From: Juglans regia
Lineage: Eukaryota; Streptophyta; Magnoliopsida; Fagales; Juglandaceae
Length of the DNA stretch: 64,000 bases
Assembly: GCF_001411555.2 (NCBI RefSeq)
Contig: NC_049910.1
Coordinates: forward strand, 28,739,150-28,803,149
Direction of reading: 5' to 3'
Both the position numbers and the translations under genes were made by a program. Below, piece after piece: positions 46,130-57,800 of this stretch. The notes under the pieces were generated by a model. It was not told where the DNA came from. It worked only from the letters and a program-made list of their open reading frames with translations, and searched no databases. Numbering within the stretch: the stretch's first letter is position 1; each line of letters opens with the position of its first letter.

Positions 46130-46800
46130 CATCATGATCTACGTCTCGTGAAACATTTCTTGGCACTGAATTGCTACCTCCCTCTATAGCTCCTCTTGTT
46201 GTCGCTACCTTAATCGCTTCTCCAAATTAGCTTCATTTGACCATGTTGTCTCCTCCATTTCTCTCTATCTTGATCTTAGTTGCTCGATCTGTTGTCTTGA
46301 TTTATCTAACTCTCGAGAGGAAATACTTAATCTCTTCTCTTTGATCCCAAAGAAGAGGTAGAAGGTTTTAAGCACTGCCCCAGACCACTCAGATATCAAA
46401 AAAGGGGCCACAAAACTTGGGAAAAAAATCTCAATGTAGCTCACTTTTGATACTTTAGAAGCAGATTCGTTGCGAAGTGCGATCATCTTATCGTACTCAA
46501 GAGAAAGCAATATTAACCAATAGACATGAGATAAATATGTAATAAATGCTACTACTTTGCTTCGCTAAGTTTGCCAACTCTTCTAAGGAACATCAGATTC
46601 TTCTTCTCCTTCATCTTCTTGGAAGCTTTCATATAATATTACGTGGGGTGAATTTTTGCACCCCTTGCCAGGCACCCATACTTAGGATGATTCAAGTAAC
46701 CAACTTGATTTGCTTGGCTAACAAGCATGAACGGGTCGGCTTTATACCCTTTTTGGGATGTGTTAACATTGATAAAATATTCATCTATAGTCATCTATAG
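46130..46800 (-). pseudogene. CACTA-associated protein remnant
   Basis: The minus strand reads NVNTSQKGYKADPFMLVSQA then NQVGYLNHPKYG, resembling the DUF4216-type end of CACTA transposase proteins (DPFILASQ..QVFY). It continues after stops to SRELDKSRQQIEQLRSR and REMEETTWSNEANLEKRLR, like the charged plant transposase (Ptta/En/Spm) tail. An 81-codon open stretch lies between. Family placement is tentative. Confidence 0.4.
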
Positions 46801-47100
46801 ATCTATATGTATATATCTAGTGAGGTATATAGTTTATATACAATCAATACATAGTATACACTGTTTAGTAAGTAGTATATATATAGTATGTATATAGTAC
46901 TATATATACTATATACTATATATATATATGCAATCTCGATGTAGTATATACATATTATATATACTATGGAGTATACATATTATATACTATATATACTATA
47001 CATAGAAATAGAGAGGGTTGGAGAGAGAGAGGGGAGAGAGTGAGAAGGAGAGAGAGGCACGAGAGATAGACCGTGTGAGATAGAGAGAGAGAGTCGGTTG
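46800..47100. repeat. TA-rich and GA-rich simple sequence
   Basis: 46845-46995 is made of TATATAGTATA and TATATACTATA words with a local (TA)n run. 47010-47100 is GAGA-rich (AGAGAGAGAGGGGAGAGAG). No gene. Confidence 0.8.
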
Positions 47101-47619
47101 TTCAAGTGTTTGTTGGGCATTCTCCAAAGAACCGTTATGCAAAAGATCTAGAGGGATGTAAAAGCTCATTTCTCATTTTTTCCGTTTATTGTTGGTTTAC
47201 TATGTGATATATGCTTGTAACATATTGTTGGGTTTACTTTATTTGATTTTTTAGAGTGAGAGTGAGATTTGTATGGAAGGAGATGGATATGCAGTGAGGT
47301 AGAGATTTTAGTGACCTACTAGAGAGTAAGGGGTGTGTGAGAGAGAGAGTTTCCTGGCCAGCTAGAGAGCGTACGTCGTGCATGCCACAAAGGAATTCCA
47401 CGCACTAATTGCTCAAATGGCTGGTGAGGGTTCGAACCAACAGTGTATTATGTTCCAAAGACCTTAGGTGTTAATGTTTGAATGCTTGTGCGTGTTTGAA
47501 CGTATCTCCGAGTTAGTGTTTGAATGGCTTGTGTGTGTTCAAATGTTTGTTTGAGGTCGTATTTGAACATGTGTTCGAACATTTGGCAGTAAGGATGTTT
47601 GAAATTGAGATTTAATGCA

Positions 47620-48738
47620 TGTTATGGATTGATTACTTAGGATTTAATGTATGTTGGGAATTAATGGGTGTTGTAGATATATACTATAAGTTGTGGATTT
47701 ATTACTTTGTATTTAATATTGCATGTTGGGTTAATCCATGTTGGGATTAAATAATGGATGTTGGAATTTGCAGGCATGTTGGGCTTTATAGTATATAATG
47801 ATGCCACTATAAATTTCACTTGAGATTTATTATATTATTTGTTAGAATAGCTAAGTGTATAAAGAACAAAAATTGTAGTATTTAAAATTCCGCATCATAT
47901 TGAAGTAAAAAAGAGAACATTAACTATAATTAGTTAGAGAATTAAAATACTAGTTATATCTCGCATAATTAGAATAAAAAAATAAAATAAAAATGTGGAT
48001 GCCACAATAATAGTACTAAAACTTAATATTTTTATGATTATAATTAGAGTACTATTTATAGATAATAAGATAAACAAAAAATACTAGTTATAATTAGCCA
48101 AGGAAATATAAATGTTATAAAAATTATACTTAGACAATTGTCAACATAGTATAATTACTACTACATCATAAAAAATGCCATCTCCCTAATTTTCTCATAA
48201 TATAGAATACTAGCTAGTTATAATTAGTTAATCAAATAAATGCTAGTTATACTTAGTCAAGGAAGTAACAACTAGTTATAAAAATTAGAATTAGAATAAA
48301 AACAAAAGGAAATTGTTAGTACATGATAAAAAATATATATATACCATAAACTACTATTTTGATCATTATAATTAAATTACTAGTTCTAATTAGTTAATAA
48401 CATCAACATACTAGTTTTAATTACTCAATCAAATAGAATTCCAGTGATAAAATTCAACTTGGAATAAGATAAAAATAATAAAAAAATCATAGTTAGTTAA
48501 GTGTTATGTAATAAGGGTTTGAACTTGGACCTAATTCAACTATTCTAAGTGATGGAGCTTTTGTCATTTTCAGCACACACTAAACTGTCTCTAGTCAATA
48601 ACAACGATGTCAAAGGAACAGTCTAACTAGATAGTCAGATTCATCGCTCTGCATGCATAATTATGTCAAATGAAAGTTTAGTTTTGTATGATTTCAAATA
48701 TAACTCTTAAACGAAGATTCTCTTCCCTCCCGACTCAC
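47620..48738. other. AT-rich spacer with scattered TAGTTATAATTAG motifs
   Basis: No gene. Between 47925 and 48500 the words ACTAGTTATAATTAG, TTATAATTAGTTA and TAGTTATACTTAG recur at irregular spacing (about 47933, 48027, 48089, 48209, 48233, 48371), like a heavily decayed tandem array. Confidence 0.5.
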
Positions 48739-48741
48739 TTA

Positions 48742-50798
48742 GAGCATCTCCATCCAAATGCGTAAAGTACTATTATCCCTAAAATTTGGAGATCAAATTT
48801 AGGGGAATATGAAAAGGAGCCTCCCATCCCATTCCCTAAAATAGGGATTTGTTTTAGGGGATCCATAGTCGTTCCCCATATTTGGGGAACCACTGTACAT
48901 CCCCAATCGACCGACCCTTAAATCTATTGCCGTTGGTCCCCGCGTTCCTCTCTTCCTCTCGATTCACAACAAAGACCAAAATCGCTCGCGCCTACCTTCG
49001 TTCATAGGTAAGGATTCCGTCTGTTCATCTTTCAATCTGTTATTGCAAGCAACTTTTGTATTTTTGTTTTCACAAAAGTGGTAGCACATATCGAAGGCGG
49101 GCGGTTTTGTCAAAACCCGATCAGCTCAAAAGTTGTTCGAAATCATGAATCATTATCATCTTCAAGTAATATCCTCTTGATGTAGTTTTTCTCGTTTGGC
49201 TGAGGATTTTTAATAGGTTGATTAAACATTCTCTGAAACCCATTTCCCCATCTGGGTTTCGGTTCTTACACTCGTTTCGATTTTTACACTGATTTCTGTT
49301 TTTACTCGTTGTTTCCATGAAATTTGTTTTTTCTTATGATAATTTTTTGAAGTTTTCCTATTGCGATTCTCTTCAGATCTGTCCAGATTAAATTTGTCAC
49401 TAGAGACAAGTCTTGGCTGCCTTTCTTATGATGATGCTACCTTTCTTTTGCTGCTAGAGACGAGTCTTGGCTGTTCATTTGCATTTTTGGGTCGTTTTAG
49501 GTTTGGTTGTGTTTGTCTTGCTCGCTTGGTTCTGTTGGGTTTTAGTTTTCAAATGGAATACTCTCTGTGCAGTGTTCTCGTATAGTTGGACGATGCTAAA
49601 ATTTTTGGGTGAAAACATCTTTTCTGTGCAACTGTGTGTTGATATCAAGATATGAGGTATTCAGATAAGAGGATGTTAGAAACATTATTGATGTTGCGTC
49701 TTGAGAATTTTGTTTTCCTGAATTAGAAGTATTTTGATTTGGTAAGAGGAAAATATGCAGGGCTTGATAAAGAACTTGAATGAAGATTAACGTATAGAGA
49801 GCTTAACTTTTATGAGTTGGTAGATCTATATGTTGAGTTGATGATATAAAGCTTATTATCAGGCCTTTTGGCTTTGAAGCAGTAAAATAATAACGTGAGA
49901 ACTTATTATCAATGTGGTCTGTGTTTGGACTTGTTTGGACTTGTTTGAAGCAATAAAATAAGTGATTCAAGTCAACCAGTTTGGACTTGTTTGTGCCCTA
50001 TGTTTGCTGGTTTGAGCCAATGTGGTCTCTTTAATTATTTGTTCTCATGGACTAAGCTCTATTGGTTTGACAAAGTTAATTTCTGTTTTTGTGTTCTTAT
50101 GCATTTTGCTTGCTGCTTAGTATTGGATTTTCCTTCTCTAACCCCTCGGCTTTGAATTGGTTTGTGCTATTGGGACCTTTGCAGTGTTTGGTACTAATGA
50201 ATAATTATTACTTGTGGGGGAGGGAGGGGGGCTACATGTCTACTATTAGGCTATGATGATGGTGTTTAGTGGGTAATTCATAAGTGTTAGTGGGCCCCAT
50301 TGAGATGACAGGGTAATCCTCACCCAAATAACCATTTTGCAGTTTGTAATATTTTTCACAAAAGGCACGTGGGGTTTGGGTAAGGTTTTGTAGCCATTTG
50401 ATGTTGGGCTCGTGTCTCACACATGATGTAAATTCTGTAAACCATTCTGAGCCATATTTAAAACACACAAGTGTTTAGGGAAGTGGATGAGAATGCTCTT
50501 ATTAAAACGTTTGCAAATTATTTTTGTTATTGGATTTGAGTTGTCTTAACCTCTCGGCTGTGATGATAAGAAAATCTGAAAATGGTGATGAAACGCTTTC
50601 GCACATACCTCCATGGCATGGTAACTTGGATGGCCAATAAATAGTAGCAACTGGTTGTTGCAGCCATGCAAGGGAGGGTGCCAAGTGTGGTCATACGTTG
50701 CCATAGGATTCTTGAGCCAGCTACCAAAATCACTTGCAAATGTAGTTCTTAATTGTCTAACATGTGGACCATATTTCCATGTTTGCAAATTTTTAGAG
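48742..50798 (+). other. Left end and leader of the PIF/Harbinger element
   Basis: The first 160 bp are the terminal region shared with the MITE at 8825-9430. A CT-rich leader with a possible splice donor (TTCATAGGTAAGG, 49003-49015) follows. The 49020-50798 stretch is T-rich on the plus strand and non-coding, consistent with a long first intron before the ATG at 50799. Short open frames here show no domain. Confidence 0.5.
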
Positions 50799-51954
50799 AT
50801 GGACTCAGAAGAGCATGGAAATATGTTCTTCACCAGCCTCCTGACTCAGGAGCCTGAACTTGACCACATTTATGTTGGTCAAGGTGAACATCCCGTAACT
50901 TTGGATGACTCTCCACCCCCGCCCCAAGTACAACCTCCCTCTCAAAGAAAATCAGTTAGGGGTGCAAACTCTACCCCCGAAGAAGACAAGTTACTTGTCT
51001 CCACATGGCTGAATAGTAGCATTGATGCCATCCAAGGAACAGACCAAAAACATGCCCAACTTTGGAAAAAAGTTAGTCAATACTTCAATGATTATAAAGA
51101 AAGTACAAATGAGCGAAGTGTTGGGTCCTTAATACATCGGTGGTCTGCCATTCAAAAGGCGACAAATAAATTTTGTACTAAACTCGCCCAAGTTGAAGGG
51201 CTGAATCAAAGTGGTATGACTGAGCAAGACAAGGTATAAACATCCACTTATTTATTATTGACAATACTTAATTATCATTTTTATGCGTTATTTTTCCTTT
51301 ATCTTTAATAGGGTGGTTAACTATTTGATTTTCATTTTGAATTGGAAGTTTGACAAAGCGAAAGTCATGTACCAATCGCTTGAGAAAATGGCCTATCAGT
51401 TTGAGCATTGTTGGCACCTATTGAAGGACCAGCCGAAATGGAATTAGCGTTGCACAAAGGATGGGACAAAGTAAAGGTCGACGATGTCCCATACATATTC
51501 ACGTACATCAGCAGTGGCAACTAATTCACCCATTGATTCAGTGGGTGGTACAGAGGGCGAGAATCTAGAAACTAATGATGTCATCGAATTGGATAGGCCA
51601 ATTGGGAGAAAAGCTGAGAAAGGAAAACGTAAGGCCCAAGGTAGGGCCTCAGATGAGCTTGTGGAGCTCTGCAAGAAAAAGTATACTCTCCTAGAGGAGT
51701 CACATGCTCAGGAGAAAGAATTTTACCAACTCAAGGCCGAGAAGATGGCATATGAATGAGAAATGGAGGGAAATAAAAGTAGATAAGAGGACGAGAGACT
51801 GAGGTTGGAGGCAGAGAAAATGGAAATCACCCAATGGGAGAGAGAGGAGCGCATAATGTTGCTCGATGTGAGTACGTTAAATGAAGTTCAGCAGGTATAT
51901 TTCCAGCAACTTCAAAGAGAAATATTGGCGCGACGCAATGCATCCTCAAATTGA
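50799..51954 (+). pseudogene. PIF/Harbinger Myb/SANT-like partner protein, two exons, broken
   Basis: Exon 1 (50799-51233) begins MDSEEHGNMFFTSLL and contains RGANSTPEEDKLLVSTWLN, QLWKKVSQYFNDYK and RSVGSLIHRWSAIQKATNKF, the helix-turn-helix region of Harbinger ORF1 proteins (often misnamed glutathione transferase T3-like). The donor is AAG|GTATAA and the acceptor ends at 51348, giving a phase-0 intron of 115 bp. Exon 2 continues FDKAKVMYQSLEKMA to a Gln/Glu/Lys-rich tail ending ILARRNASSN at 51954, the NAM-associated-like part. Exon 2 has in-frame stops at 51445, 51472, 51757 and 51784, but no length change. The family protein binds subterminal element DNA and helps the transposase enter the nucleus. 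Confidence 0.85.
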
Positions 51955-52308
51955 GGCATTTATTTTTTTTTGTAACTAACCTTTATTCAGTATTAAAGGT
52001 GATGTATATTATGTACCACTCGCTTGTGGCACTTTTCTACATTTATTGTATTATATAATTTGTACGTTGCAAAGTTTTATTAAGAAGATAGAAAATGTGG
52101 TCGTTGAATTAGAGTCTAACATAGATAGATGTTGCTTGATCACAACTCGACATTACAAATCCTTAAACTATTACAGAAAAGGAAAATAATACAATAACTT
52201 TTGAGCATGTTCTTGAACCAAACATGTTTTTTGGAATGGAAATTCTGGAAACTTTCATACACCATCACTATTAATGATAAAATAGAAAATCCAACACAAC
52301 GTTCTCTT
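51955..52308. other. Spacer between the two convergent Harbinger genes
   Basis: AT-rich presumed 3'UTRs and terminators of both genes. No other feature seen. Confidence 0.5.
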
Positions 52309-53753
52309 CTATTGTTGGGAATATAATTGCCAATGATGTTCAATTAAATCTGCTTGTAGTTGATAATGTGCCGAGCTGTCTCTAATTTCATGATGGCGCT
52401 GAATGAAGTTAATAAACTTGTTTGTTGGATTGCGCAACAATTCTGGAATATCATCATCAAGTTGATCATACTCCGTGTTCAGACCCTGATTATCATCACG
52501 CTCGTTCTCAATGATCATGTTATGTAAAATAGCACATGCTTTCATTATATTTGTTAGGTCATTGACTTTGAATAATCGGGAAGGTCCACGAACGATTGCA
52601 AATCTTTGTTGAAGTACCCTGAAGGCACGCTCGACATCTTTTCTTGCAGATTCTTGTGCTGTGGCAGAGTTTTTCTTCTTATTCCCTTGGGTGATGAAAT
52701 CCTCTTCACAAACGTTGACCACTTGAGATAAATATCATCGGCAAGGTAGTACCCCGTAGTGTAGTCATTGCCATTGATTATGTAATTGACTGGTGGAGCA
52801 CGCCCTTGGACAAGTTCTGTGAAAATAAAAGATCTCTCTAGCACATTAATATCATATGTGAACCGGGCATACCAAAAAAAACATGCCATATCCAGAGATC
52901 ATATGAAGTAACTGCTTCTAAAATAATAGTTGGTTCACGGATGTGGCTAGAGTACATACATTTCCAGGCAGCGGGACAATTTTTCCACTTCCAATGCATG
53001 CAATCAATAATTCCCAGCATTCCTGGGAATCCCTGTTGTTCACCAACCACAAGCAATTGAGCAATACCATTGACATTTGGAGACCGCAAATATTCATCTG
53101 AAAAAATAGTTACGATTGTCTTGCAAAATGTTTTGAGGCTCTACATTGCGGTGCTTTCTCCAATACGTATGTATTCATCCATAAAATCTCCAGTAACTCC
53201 ATAGGCCAGCATTATAAGTGTTGCAGTTATCTTTTGCATAGAAGATAAACCGAGTTTTCTAGCATTATCTCTTCTCTGGATGAAGTAGAGCACGTAAGCC
53301 TTTACCTCATTCAGAATATGGAGAAATAGGAGACGACTCATCCGAAATCTCATTCGAAATAGATTGGAGGGATATACTGGATTTTCTGCAAAATAGTCAC
53401 GGAAAAGGCACTCGTGCCCTTGAATATGATAATGCCGAAGAGTAATTCTACATACAACCATGAAATGCGTAAACGCCGAGTAATCGCTTTGAAAAAGAGT
53501 GGGGTCCACTATTAAAAAATTATTTTTTTTTCATGTGGGTCCCATATTTTATTCATTTTTTTCAAAGCGATTACGCGGCGGTTGCACAATTCACGGTTGC
53601 AAATATATTTTCTCAACACTGAATAAACTTATGACATTGGCGATTGCCACGATGTCTCGATGACTCTCCATCAGCCTCAGCATTAATAACAGCATCCAAC
53701 TCATCATCATATGACAAGTATGTAAGCAATTTGCGAAAGAAAGAACGAGTCAT
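52309..53753 (-). pseudogene. PIF/Harbinger DDE transposase, broken
   Basis: From ATG 53753 the frame begins MTRSFFRKLLTYLSYDDELD and ends LIEHHWQLYSQQ. Blocks in order: FAENPVYPSNLFRMRFRMSR, IRIGESTAM followed by a TAG where Glu is usual, GMLGIIDCMHWKWKNCPAAW (first Asp), YDINVLERSFIF (second Asp), NGNDYTTGYYLADDIY and RKDVERAFRVLQQRFAIVRG (Glu). All three catalytic residues remain. Breaks are one stop (about 53142), a 1-bp deletion in the SHNDINV block (about 52875), a shift near 52700 and a MITE at 53442-53614 just after residue 46. Length without the MITE fits the family. Confidence 0.88.
53442..53614. mobile_element. MITE nested in the Harbinger transposase
   Basis: A 173-bp inverted repeat: CGCCGAGTAATCGCTTTGAA on the left pairs with TTCAAAGCGATTACGCGGCG on the right, and GTGGGGTCCAC pairs with GTGGGTCCCA inside. 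It separates QCHKFIQ from the HIQGHECLF block of the transposase. The family is shared with 26267-26440. A clear 9-bp duplication is not visible here; flanking 9-mers match only partly, perhaps through CpG decay. Confidence 0.8.
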
Positions 53754-53832
53754 TTGATGAAGGGAGTTGGAGATGAGACTTGGGTTTTTGAGAATGTGAA
53801 TGTAAGCAGAATGTGTATTTATAGAGGAAAAA

Positions 53833-53977
53833 GTTACCGTTACATATAAGACAAAAAATGTTACCGTTGGAGAAAAGACAAAAAAAGTTACCGTTAGGAA
53901 AAAGACAAAAAAGGTTACCGTTGGAGAAAAGACAAAAAATAGTTACCGTTAGAGAAGAGACAAAAAAAGTTACCGTT
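53833..53977 (-). promoter_or_regulatory. Six-copy GTTACCGTT array upstream of the transposase
   Basis: The word GTTACCGTT occurs at 53833, 53860, 53887, 53914, 53942 and 53969, separated by AAGACAAAAAA-type spacers, a period of 27-28 bp. A degenerate copy GTTATCGTT lies at 54023. The array lies 80-224 bp upstream of the minus-strand ATG at 53753, in the promoter or 5'UTR. On the minus strand each reads AACGGTAAC, which contains a Myb-type core (AACGGT). A link to the Myb-like gene of the same element is inferred. Confidence 0.6.
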
Positions 53978-53989
53978 GGATAAATGACA

Positions 53990-54408
53990 AAGCATGTGTA
54001 CTAATCATAGCGAATTCAAAATGTTATCGTTGTACAATTTTGTAAAATATTTGATCATCAATACGTGGAAAATGCACATATTTTAAAAAATTATTATTTT
54101 TAATACTGATGTTGAATTGAAAATAATACTGTATCTGGAAAAAAAATCGTGTAAGTATTTATAAAATGTGATCTTTGAAAAGAAGAGAATAAGATAAAAG
54201 AGTTAGTGGTTAAAAATGGAAATAGAAGTGAGAGAAAGAAGTAATAAAGAAATAATAGAATAATATTATTTTAATAGAATAGAAAAATGATAGAGAATGA
54301 GATGTAGAAGGTTTTTTGAAGATGAGTAAAATTTAGGATAAAATAATAGGAAGTGTCCTTTTTAGCTAAAATTTAGGAAAAATTTTAGGGAACCCAATGG
54401 GGATGCTC
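53990..54408. other. Right terminal region of the PIF/Harbinger element
   Basis: AT-rich subterminal region ending in the inverted repeat. Positions 54190-54408, read in inverse, match the left 185 bp of the MITE at 8825-9430. Confidence 0.65.
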
Positions 54409-54805
54409 TTAAAGAATCAAACTAAAAAATTATTTGCCAAATATTCGCATCACGTCCAGAGGTCAGAGAGACTGTGTAGTGCAGTAACAATGAAAGCCGA
54501 TCACTTCAAGATAAATTTTCATTTATGTTTTTGCAAGACTAGAAACTTGTAATAAGTCTATGCCGACTTCCTGTCTTGCACAAGTTGTACCTAAGGATGA
54601 TCTTCAAGAAATATCTTGCTTTCATTATTACTTCACAACACAGTCTCTCGAACCTTAACAAGTGAAGTAACAATGAAAGCTACATATTTTCTTAGAATAA
54701 TTCTCCGTTCATTCTCTGCAAAATTAGAATATTGTATAAATTTATTATTATCCATCTTATAAATTTACAAGACAGCTAACAATAAGTCTATACCAGTTTT
54801 CTGTC

Positions 54806-57800
54806 GAAAGGTAAATGCTTTAGATATGAAGTTGCATGGGAACTTAAAGAAGAAAGCCTGACAGTAGTGACTGAGGCTTGGAAGAGGGTCAGATTAGGAA
54901 CTGGGGAGTCTCATTCCATTAGAATAAAATTAGAGTCATGCCAGAAGGGATTGGTGAACTGGACCCAGTCCAAGCATCAACAATACCATAAGAGGGTTTC
55001 ACAGAAAGTGGATAAGATAAGTCATCTACAAAATATAGGTGATGGACAACACTTGGCACAAATGCAACAATTACAAATAGAAGTGGAGATCTCACTTGTA
55101 CAAAGGGAGCTGAAATGGTGGCAGAGAGCAAAACAGCACTAGTTCAAATATGCAGATAGAAACACTCACTTTTTCCATTTGCAGGCTAGCCTAGGAAGGA
55201 AGACCAACACAATCCAAAGTATTGAAGACTCACATGGTAGGTTGATTACTGAGCAGGGACCAATTGGTGACACCTTTATTGATTTTTTCTCAAACCTCTT
55301 TGCTTCATCTAGTCCTATTAATATTGAGGAATGTCTAGTTGATTTGGATACTACATTAACTTTGGAGATGAAAAGTTGGCTCATGATTCCATTCTCTCAG
55401 GAGGATATCAAAATTTTTGTGTTCCAAATGAATCCATTGGGGTCCCCTGGCCCTGATGGCTTCCCAGCCCATTTTTATCAAAAATATTGGGAGTTGGTGG
55501 GTGAGGATGTGTGCAACTTTGCTATTCAAATTCTCAATCATGGTGGTAGCTCATCTGAGGTTAATGACACTTTCATCTCCCTTATTCCTAAAGTAAAAAA
55601 ATACAACCACAGTGGGTGATTATGGACCTATCAATTTGTGCAATGTCGTGTATAAAATTGTCTAAAAAACCCTTGCAAATAGGCTGAAAACCATCCTCCC
55701 TAAACTCATTTCTTTGAACCAGAGTGCCTTTGTCCCTGGTAGGTTAATCATAGATAACACTCTAGTTGCATATGAGGTATTACACTCCATGAACACAAGG
55801 ATGAAAGGAAAGAAAGGTTTCATGGCTCTAAAACTTGACATAAGCAAAGCATATGATAGAGTTGAATGGAGCTTTGTGGCTGCAGTAATGTCCAAGATGC
55901 AATTTCCTCAGCAATGGATTAACACCATACAAAATTGCCTTAGCTCAGTATCTTATTCCATCCTTGTTAATGGGGATCCTCAACAGAAGTTCTGGCCTTC
56001 AAGGGCCTCAGACAAGGGACCCTATATCCCCTTACATTTTTATACTATGTGCTGAAGTGTTGACTTCCCTACTGAATAGAGTTGAGAGAAGCAGTGTTTT
56101 AACTCCTGTTCAAATTGGGAGAGGTCCAATCTCAGTAAGCCACCTGTTCTTCGCAGATGACAGTCTTATGTTTTGCCAAGCTAACACTGAGGAGCTCAAT
56201 TGTGTTCTTAATATCCTTAATCTCTATGAAAGGGCCTCGGGTCAGGTGTTGAATAAAGAAAAGTCTTCATTCTTTTTTAGCAAGAATACCAAACCTGTCA
56301 CTCAACAAGAGGTACTACAATTGGTAGGAATAAAATCCTCTGGAGCTTTTGAAAAAATACTTGGGATTGCCTGCTTTTGTGGGAAGAGCAAAAGTTTCAG
56401 CATTCCATTCTCTTGTGGATAGAACATGGTCTCGAGTAGCCAATTGGAAGACAAAGTACCTTTCTGCAGCAGGGAAAGAAACTCTCCTTAAAGCAGTCCT
56501 CCAAGCAATTCCAATATATGCCATGGGGATGTTTCTGCTCCCAGTCCTCATTATCAGAAAACTAAACCAACTACTTAGGAAATTCTGGTGGGGTTATAAA
56601 GAAGATACTTCTAAAATTCAATGGGTTGGTTGGGACAAAATCAGTACCAACAAGGAGTCTAGAGGCCTTGGTTTCAGGGACTTTAAAAGGTTCAAGTTAG
56701 CTCTTTTATCGAGGCAAGGGTAGAGGATTATACAGAATTCAAACTCTTTGGTGTCCATGATCCTTAAACAAAAGTATTTTAGCCAGGTGGATCTGCTAGA
56801 TTCAAGACTGGGTCCAGGACCATCATTTGCATGGAGAGGTATTGAAGTAGGTTTAACTTTGCTAAGGAAGGGAATCATGTGGAGGATAGGTAATGGGACA
56901 AAGCTAAACATTTGGAAAGACAGTTGGATCCCAGATTTTTAGTTAGGCAAGGTGTTATCCACTCGAGATGCAGATTGCTGGTGTGAGAAAGTCAGTGATC
57001 TCATAGACCCCCAACAGAAAAAGTGGAAGGAATCCCTTCTAATGGAACTCTTCTCTCACCAGGAAATTGAAGCCATTAAAGCTATTCCTATCAGCTTGGG
57101 TGGTAGGGATGATGTGAGGATTTGGCCTTGGACTAACAATGGACTCTTCACTGTAAAAAGTTGTTATCACCTTAGCAGAGACATGGATAAACATCTTGAA
57201 GGAGAGATTTCTGATAAGGCAAGAGAGACACTGATTTGGAAGAAACTATGGAAGCTGGATACACCTCCTGCAACAAAAATGTTCATTTGGAGAGCATGTA
57301 GCTAGGCTCTCCCAACTCTTGCTAATCTACAAAGGAGGAAGGTAGTTGAAACCAACTTATGTCCCATCTGTAAGCAGTATCCTGAAACCTCTGGACATGT
57401 TCTTTGGGGATGTATAGCAGCTCAGGATGTTTGGTGTCAAACTGGTAAGAAAGTACAAAAGATGACTTACTACAGTGACTTGTTTTTTGACATTTGGGCA
57501 GTGCTAGTGGACCTTCTTGACACACCAGAACTTGAAGAGGTAGCAACTATCTTGAGAGGCATATGGACAAGGAGAAATGAGTTCATCTATGACAAAGTGT
57601 TTAAACATCCTATAATGTTGTACCAACAGGCCAAGAAAGAATTACTATCATTTAGAGAGGCACTCAAGGATTCAAGGGGTGTAATTGCCAAACCCCCCAG
57701 TGTGAAGCCAAAGTGGTCCAAGCCTGCTGAGCATTGTCTCAAGGTGAATTGGGATGTTGTTGTGAGGGCTGGTGAGGGAAAAATTGGTATTGGGGTCATC

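Larger units (their letters stand above)
44480..47620 (-). mobile_element. Probable CACTA (En/Spm) remnant
   Basis: A short coding relic on the minus strand (46800-46130) is flanked on both sides by stretches rich in GTTCGAAC, GTTCAAAC and TGTTTGAA words (44500-45720 and 47420-47600), which is how CACTA subterminal repeats look. No CACTA terminal motif was found at either side, and the main transposase is absent. An internally deleted or degraded copy is the simplest reading. Confidence 0.4.
48742..54408. mobile_element. Full-length PIF/Harbinger transposon (5.7 kb)
   Basis: TTA flanks both ends (48739-48741 and 54409-54411). The ends are GAGCATCTCCATCC on the left and, read inward, GAGCATCCCCATTGGG on the right. 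Inside are the two genes usual for the superfamily: a Myb/SANT-like gene (plus, 50799-51954) and a DDE transposase (minus, 53753-52309), arranged tail to tail. Both carry stops or shifts, and a MITE has landed in the transposase. This copy cannot supply its own proteins, but its termini look intact enough to be moved by an active relative. Confidence 0.88.

Noticed and set aside
50232..50833. Minus-strand frames of 60-95 codons left of the Myb-like gene
   Set aside because: They overlap the first exon or presumed leader intron of the plus-strand Harbinger gene and carry no domain.
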